Of a stretch of 64,000 bases of DNA, positions 60,144 through 64,000 are shown piece by piece. Under the pieces are notes generated by a model. It worked only from the letters and a program-made list of their open reading frames with translations, had not been told where the DNA came from and made no database searches. The position numbers were made by a program, and so were the translations under genes. The stretch comes from Hyphomonadaceae bacterium UKL13-1 (GTDB lineage: Bacteria; Pseudomonadota; Alphaproteobacteria; Caulobacterales; Aquidulcibacteraceae): the NCBI GenBank assembly GCA_001602435.1, contig CP012156.1, forward strand, positions 1,508,001 to 1,572,000. Direction: 5' to 3'. The first letter of the stretch is position 1. Each line of letters opens with the position of its first letter.

Positions 60144-61313
60144 ATGAGCCAAGAATTTGATATTATCGTATTTGGCGCGTCGGGCTTTACTGGCCGATTG
60201 GTCGCGGAATATCTCGCGGCCACCTATCCAACCGGCGTGCGCTGGGCCATGGGTGGCCGCAGCCTTGAGAAATTGGCGCAAGTCCGCGATGAAATTGGTG
60301 CGCCCAAGGATACGCCGCTGGTGGTCTGCGACAGCGATGATGCAGCCTCTCTGAAAGACATGGTCACTTCCACCAAAGTCGTTCTGACCACAGTTGGACC
60401 CTATCAGCTGTACGGCAATGGCTTGGTTGCCGCTTGTGCCGAGCATGGCACGGATTATGTCGATTTGTGCGGCGAGCCTGCGTGGATGCGCAAAATGATC
60501 GACGCGCATGAGGCCGCGGCCAAAGCCTCTGGTGCGCGGATCGTGTTCTCTTGCGGCTTTGACTCCATCCCCTTCGATCTTGGCGTGCAAATGGCGCAAG
60601 AGGCGATGATCGAAAAGACTGGCAGCCCAGCAACCAAGGTCAAAGGCCGCGTCCGCAAAATGAAGGGCACCTTCTCAGGCGGCACAGCTGCGAGTTTGAA
60701 GGCCACCATGGCTGCCGCCATGAGCGAACCCGGTGTACTCGATCTTTTGCGCAACCCGTTTGCCCTGACACCTGGCTTTGACGGCCCAACCCAGCCCCAT
60801 GGCATGAAGCCCTATCTGGACGAAGAAATGGGCGTCTGGGTCGCGCCATTCGTGATGGCCCCCATCAATACCCGCAATGTGCACCGCACCAATGCGCTGC
60901 TCGGCCATAAATATGGCGCAGGTCTTGTCTATGAAGAGATGATGGTCACGGGCCCTGGCGAAAAAGGCCAAGCCATGGCCAACGCCATTGCAGGCGATAA
61001 GAGCCTTGGCGGTGAAGGTGGGCCAAAGCCCGGTGAAGGCCCTTCCAAGGAAGAGCGCGAGACAGGCTTTTATGACGTGCTGTTTATTGCCCAATCCGAT
61101 TCAGGTGCCGAAGTCCAAGTCGCGGTCACGGGCGACCGCGATCCAGGCTATGGGTCCACATCGAAAATGATCGCGGAATCGGCTTTGTGCCTCATCAACG
61201 AGGCCAAGGATGCTGCCGGCGGGATTTGGACGCCCGGTGCCGTCATGGGCCCTGCCCTGCGTGCCCGCCTTGTGAAAAGCGCTGGCCTCACCTTCGACGT
61301 GGTGGCCGGCTAA
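60144..61313 (+). CDS. Saccharopine-dehydrogenase-like / trans-acting enoyl reductase family protein
   Basis: This 389-residue protein has an N-terminal Rossmann fold (IIVFGASGFTGRLVAEYLA, with GASGFTG as NAD(P)-binding loop, and GGRSLEKLAQV) and the family's LTTVGPYQLYGNGLVAACAEHGTDYVDLCGE. The middle shows SCGFDSIPFDLGVQ and MKGTFSGGTAAS. It belongs with saccharopine-dehydrogenase NADP-binding proteins; mycobacterial relatives act as trans-acting enoyl reductases in lipid synthesis, and eukaryotic ones as SCCPDH-like. GAGGGAG lies before the ATG. The actual substrate here is unknown. Confidence 0.9.
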   Translation: MSQEFDIIVFGASGFTGRLVAEYLAATYPTGVRWAMGGRSLEKLAQVRDEIGAPKDTPLVVCDSDDAASLKDMVTSTKVVLTTVGPYQLYGNGLVAACAEHGTDYVDLCGEPAWMRKMIDAHEAAAKASGARIVFSCGFDSIPFDLGVQMAQEAMIEKTGSPATKVKGRVRKMKGTFSGGTAASLKATMAAAMSEPGVLDLLRNPFALTPGFDGPTQPHGMKPYLDEEMGVWVAPFVMAPINTRNVHRTNALLGHKYGAGLVYEEMMVTGPGEKGQAMANAIAGDKSLGGEGGPKPGEGPSKEERETGFYDVLFIAQSDSGAEVQVAVTGDRDPGYGSTSKMIAESALCLINEAKDAAGGIWTPGAVMGPALRARLVKSAGLTFDVVAG

Positions 61314-61325
61314 AGCCAAGAGACA

Positions 61326-61952
61326 TCAGACGCTGCGGCGCGCTTTTAGGGCCGCCAGCAGCGTCCCGTCGTCCAAATGATCCAACTCTCCACCCACGGG
61401 CACGCCATGGGCCAGTTTGGTGGTGGCCACCCCGCTGTCGGCCAAAACATCGGCGAGATAATGAGCGGTGGTTTGGCCTTCAACCGTGGCTGCCAAGGCC
61501 AGGACGACTTCGGTAATGCCGCCTTGTTGGATGCGCGACATCAGGCTGCCAATCCGCAAGTCTTCCGGGCGCACGCCGTCTAAAGCCGACAAGACGCCAC
61601 CCAGCACATGATACTGGCCATAATAGGCACCAGAGCGCTCCAGTGCCCATAAATCACTGACTTCAACAACCACGCATAAGGTGCTCTGATCGCGGGCCGG
61701 GTCACTACAGACCGAACAGGGGTCTTGGGTATCGAGATTGCCACATCTCTGACAGACTTTCACTTTTTCGGCTGCCTCGGCCAAAGCTTGGCCGAGCGGT
61801 TGCATCAGGCCTTCGCGTTTCTTCAAGAGATGGAGCGCAGCCCGACGGGCTGAGCGCGGCCCAAGGCCCGGCAATTTAGCCAAGAGCGAGACGAGGCGCT
61901 CGATCTCCGGGCTTGCTGTGGCGCGCTTGGTCCGCGCATTCCGGTCCGTCAT
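61326..61952 (-). CDS. recR: Recombination mediator RecR
   Basis: RecR works with RecF and RecO to load RecA at single-stranded gaps. The 208-residue protein shows the helix-hairpin-helix start ([28 protein letters not shown]), a zinc finger [25 protein letters not shown], a Toprim domain ([31 protein letters not shown]), and the C-terminal Walker-like [20 protein letters not shown]. Its start is 2 bases after the ybaB stop codon, and it closes the dnaX-ybaB-recR operon, whose order is standard in bacteria. Confidence 0.97.
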   Translation of the reverse strand: MTDRNARTKRATASPEIERLVSLLAKLPGLGPRSARRAALHLLKKREGLMQPLGQALAEAAEKVKVCQRCGNLDTQDPCSVCSDPARDQSTLCVVVEVSDLWALERSGAYYGQYHVLGGVLSALDGVRPEDLRIGSLMSRIQQGGITEVVLALAATVEGQTTAHYLADVLADSGVATTKLAHGVPVGGELDHLDDGTLLAALKARRSV

Positions 61953-61954
61953 GA

Positions 61955-62278
61955 TCAGAAAGGCATCTTGAAGCCGGGGGGCAGAGGCAAGCCACCCATC
62001 AAGTCCTTTTCCATCGCCGCACGGCTGGCTTCGACCTTTTTGCGGGCATCTTCAAAAGCGGCCTTGATCAAATCCTCAAGGATTTCGACATCTTCAGCCA
62101 CGCACAGGCTGGGATCGATCGAGATCGCCAACAGCTTACCTTCACCATTGCTGGTGATTTTCACCATGCCGGCACCTGCACTGCCCTCGGCTTCGATTTT
62201 CTCCATTTTCTTATGCGCATCAGCCACTTTCGACTGCATCTGCTGCATGGTCTTCATCAATCCGCCAAGGTCTTTCAT
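61955..62278 (-). CDS. YbaB/EbfC family nucleoid-associated protein
   Basis: This 107-residue protein begins [20 protein letters not shown], followed by [21 protein letters not shown] and [19 protein letters not shown], the YbaB/EbfC fold that binds DNA as a tweezer-like dimer. The tail [13 protein letters not shown] is typical. Family members affect nucleoid structure and often sit between dnaX and recR, exactly as here (2 bases from recR). Confidence 0.96.
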   Translation of the reverse strand: MKDLGGLMKTMQQMQSKVADAHKKMEKIEAEGSAGAGMVKITSNGEGKLLAISIDPSLCVAEDVEILEDLIKAAFEDARKKVEASRAAMEKDLMGGLPLPPGFKMPF

Positions 62279-62326
62279 CGCACTCGTCCTGTCAAAAAGG
62301 GATACGCCATGATCCCGAATTAAGTT

Positions 62327-64000
62327 CTAGTCGCCGACGCGGCGGCGGTTAAAGTCCACCGATAGGACATTGCTGACCTCAGCGTCACCGTCTTCATCGC
62401 CGTCCTCAACGACAGCTTCCAAGGCCACTTCTGGAACCGGTGCGGCGCGGACGTCGAGAATGCGGGCACCGGGAAAAGCTCTCAGTGCCGCAACGACTTC
62501 GGGGGCCTGTTTAGCGGCATCGACCCGCTCAACCTCCAAACGCTTGTTCCGCTCGGCAATACTCTCTTGCCCGCCAGAGCCCGCTTCTACCAGCCAGTCG
62601 TCGCCTGTAAGGGCAGACAGCGCTTCCACGGCGCGCTTTTGAAGGTCTACCGGCGCATTGGGCAAAAGCTCGATCACCAAGCGGCCGGGCTCGAGGCTCA
62701 CTGGGCGGACAAAGCGTTCCAATTCTGTCACGAGCACAATTTCACGGGCGTCTTCAAGCGCTTCGAGCAAGCCTTCAAAGCTTAAACTCGGCTGCGCGGC
62801 TGATGTAGGTGTAGGCTCCGCGGCTTGGGGTACCAAGGCGGCCGTTGGGCCAGCACTGTGGCCTTGGGACGATGCTGGGCCCGGCGAGCCAGAGCTCGCC
62901 ATGGGCTGGCCAATCAAGAGACGGGCTAAATCTTCAGGCGGCGGCAATTGCTGGGCAGCGCACGCGCGCAACAAACACATTTCAGCGGCTTGGACCGGAT
63001 CAGGTGCCCGGCCCGATTCTTCAAAGCCCCGCAAGATCAATTGCCACAGGCGGCCAAGCGCGGCAGGTGTGGTACTGTGCGCAAAGGCCTTCATTTGCTG
63101 GATATGGTCGCTTGCGCCTGCGGGATGCCAATCAGCACCCAGAACATCCCCGCGCGAGATCTCGTGGGTTAAGTCCATCAAGTCGCGCAGCACAAGGCCC
63201 GGATCAGCCCCCAAATCATATTGTTCGCGGAAAGCTTGTAGCGCCGTCTTGGCATCGCCCTTGAGGATCGCGCCCAGCAAATCCATGGTGCGGGTCCGGT
63301 CAGCCAGACCCAACATGTCGCGGATCTCGGTGCCGGTGACCCCATTGCCCTGATCCTGCACTATGGCTTGATCCAAGAGCGAAAGGCCGTCGCGAGCAGA
63401 GCCTTCGGCCGCGCGTGCAATCAATTCCACGCCGTCGCGCGCAATCTGCGTGCCTTCACGACTTGCGATCTTTTCCAAATAATCGGCCAGCACCACGGGC
63501 TCAATCCGGCGCAAATCAAAGCGTTGGCAGCGCGACAAAATGGTGACGGGGACCGAGCGAATTTCGGTGGTTGCAAAGATAAATTTCACATGCGGAGGCG
63601 GCTCCTCCAACGTCTTCAACAGCGCGTTGAACGCGCTCTTTGACAGCATGTGCACTTCGTCGATGATATAGACCTTGTAGCGCGCCGCGATTGGGCCATA
63701 GCGCACCCCATCGAGCAATTCGCGCATATCACCCACCCCGGTGCGCGAGGCAGCATCGAGTTCAAAGACATCGGGATGATTGCCCCGCGTGATGGCTTCA
63801 CACTGGCTGCCGAGCGGATCAAGCTGGATCGAAGGCCGATCTATCGTCTCCGTTTGATAATTGAGCGCGCGCGCAATCAGGCGGGCTGTCGTGGTTTTGC
63901 CGACCCCGCGCACCCCGGTCAGCATGAATGCATGGGCGATGCGGTTAGAGGCAAACGCATTGGTCAAGGTGCGAACCATCGCCTCTTGCCCAATCAAATC
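62327..64000 (-). CDS. dnaX: DNA polymerase III subunits gamma/tau, N-terminus outside window
   Basis: DnaX drives the clamp loader. The frame runs to the right edge (DLIGQEAMVRTL at the boundary), so only the first few dozen residues are missing. Walker A is GVRGVGKTTTARLI, Walker B IIDEVHMLSKSAFNALLKTLEEPP, sensor 1 FIFATTEIRSVPVTILSRCQRFDLRRI (in parts). The zinc module that holds four Cys in Escherichia is reduced to a single Cys here (LDPLGSQCEAI), as I recall for other alphaproteobacteria. A Pro/Ala/Ser linker near residues 370-405 is followed by the tau-type C-terminal domain. It heads the dnaX-ybaB-recR operon. Confidence 0.96.
   Translation of the reverse strand, partial: DLIGQEAMVRTLTNAFASNRIAHAFMLTGVRGVGKTTTARLIARALNYQTETIDRPSIQLDPLGSQCEAITRGNHPDVFELDAASRTGVGDMRELLDGVRYGPIAARYKVYIIDEVHMLSKSAFNALLKTLEEPPPHVKFIFATTEIRSVPVTILSRCQRFDLRRIEPVVLADYLEKIASREGTQIARDGVELIARAAEGSARDGLSLLDQAIVQDQGNGVTGTEIRDMLGLADRTRTMDLLGAILKGDAKTALQAFREQYDLGADPGLVLRDLMDLTHEISRGDVLGADWHPAGASDHIQQMKAFAHSTTPAALGRLWQLILRGFEESGRAPDPVQAAEMCLLRACAAQQLPPPEDLARLLIGQPMASSGSPGPASSQGHSAGPTAALVPQAAEPTPTSAAQPSLSFEGLLEALEDAREIVLVTELERFVRPVSLEPGRLVIELLPNAPVDLQKRAVEALSALTGDDWLVEAGSGGQESIAERNKRLEVERVDAAKQAPEVVAALRAFPGARILDVRAAPVPEVALEAVVEDGDEDGDAEVSNVLSVDFNRRRVGD

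Noticed and set aside
59778..60599. Minus-strand frame of 273 codons spanning the DUF1272 and enoyl-reductase-like genes
   Set aside because: It crosses two supported plus-strand genes and has no recognisable domain.

Overview
The window reads as a chromosomal segment of an alphaproteobacterium. Pointers are the ntrB-ntrC-ntrY-ntrX-(dat)-hfq-hflX-mazG block, the lipA/COQ10-like pair, a bifunctional ispDF, an NDUFS4-type complex I accessory subunit, a DnaX without the usual zinc cysteines, and an NtrC without GAFTGA. The order cannot be fixed from sequence alone; a Caulobacterales/Hyphomonadales-like lineage is my best guess. Coding density is high. No insertion sequence, prophage or CRISPR array was found.

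Layout. 1-3.3 kb: the 3' end of an acyl-CoA dehydrogenase with a textbook UUCG terminator, a chain of palindromes, and an accessory SdpR/SdpI/hydrolase operon. 3.5-7.8 kb: rnpB, an AmpD-like amidase, an EamA exporter, a TerB/J-domain protein and small membrane proteins. 7.9-14 kb: an HTH-RibB-degenerate RibA fusion, an acyl-CoA/ACP synthetase, an M1 metallopeptidase and its DUF6702 partner. 14-19.7 kb: lipA, a COQ10/RatA-like gene, a fused membrane/spermidine-synthase-like protein, a CinA C-terminal amidohydrolase and ispDF. 19.9-29.6 kb: nitrogen two-component systems, a D-amino-acid aminotransferase-like gene, hfq, hflX and mazG. 29.6-36.4 kb: an MFS symporter, glutathione peroxidase, a MAPEG protein, an ABC-2 exporter and a DUF445 protein. 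36.4-41 kb: an MBL hydrolase, TatD, holB, tmk and rlpA. 41.2-46.9 kb: tRNA-Ser with an orphan gene behind it, a second acyl-CoA synthetase, a membrane protein, a cyclophilin and isovaleryl-CoA dehydrogenase. 46.9-54.6 kb: a membrane-anchored lysozyme-like protein, a divergent cyclophilin, MgtE, tRNA-Leu, a lone FliN, lipB, a DUF1176 protein and gatB. 54.8-64 kb: a HicAB module, tRNA-Arg, an NDUFS4-like gene, tRNA-Pro, a DUF192 protein, a double cold-shock protein, parE, a DUF1272 protein, an enoyl-reductase-like protein and the recR-ybaB-dnaX replication/repair cluster.

Functional themes are housekeeping: lipoylation (lipA and lipB, far apart), acyl-CoA metabolism (two acyl-CoA dehydrogenases, two AMP-ligases, an enoyl-reductase-like protein), nitrogen sensing and RNA regulation (ntrBCYX, hfq), and envelope maintenance (amidase, RlpA, lysozyme-like protein, cyclophilins). 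The most unusual points are: NtrC lacking both GAFTGA and the Walker B glutamate; the HTH-RibB fusion; the palindrome chain at 931-1140; the autoregulated-looking SdpRI operon; the orphan gene behind tRNA-Ser; and a 12-bp tandem repeat running through the lysozyme stop codon. Start sites, operators and terminators are inferred by eye, and no database search was possible.
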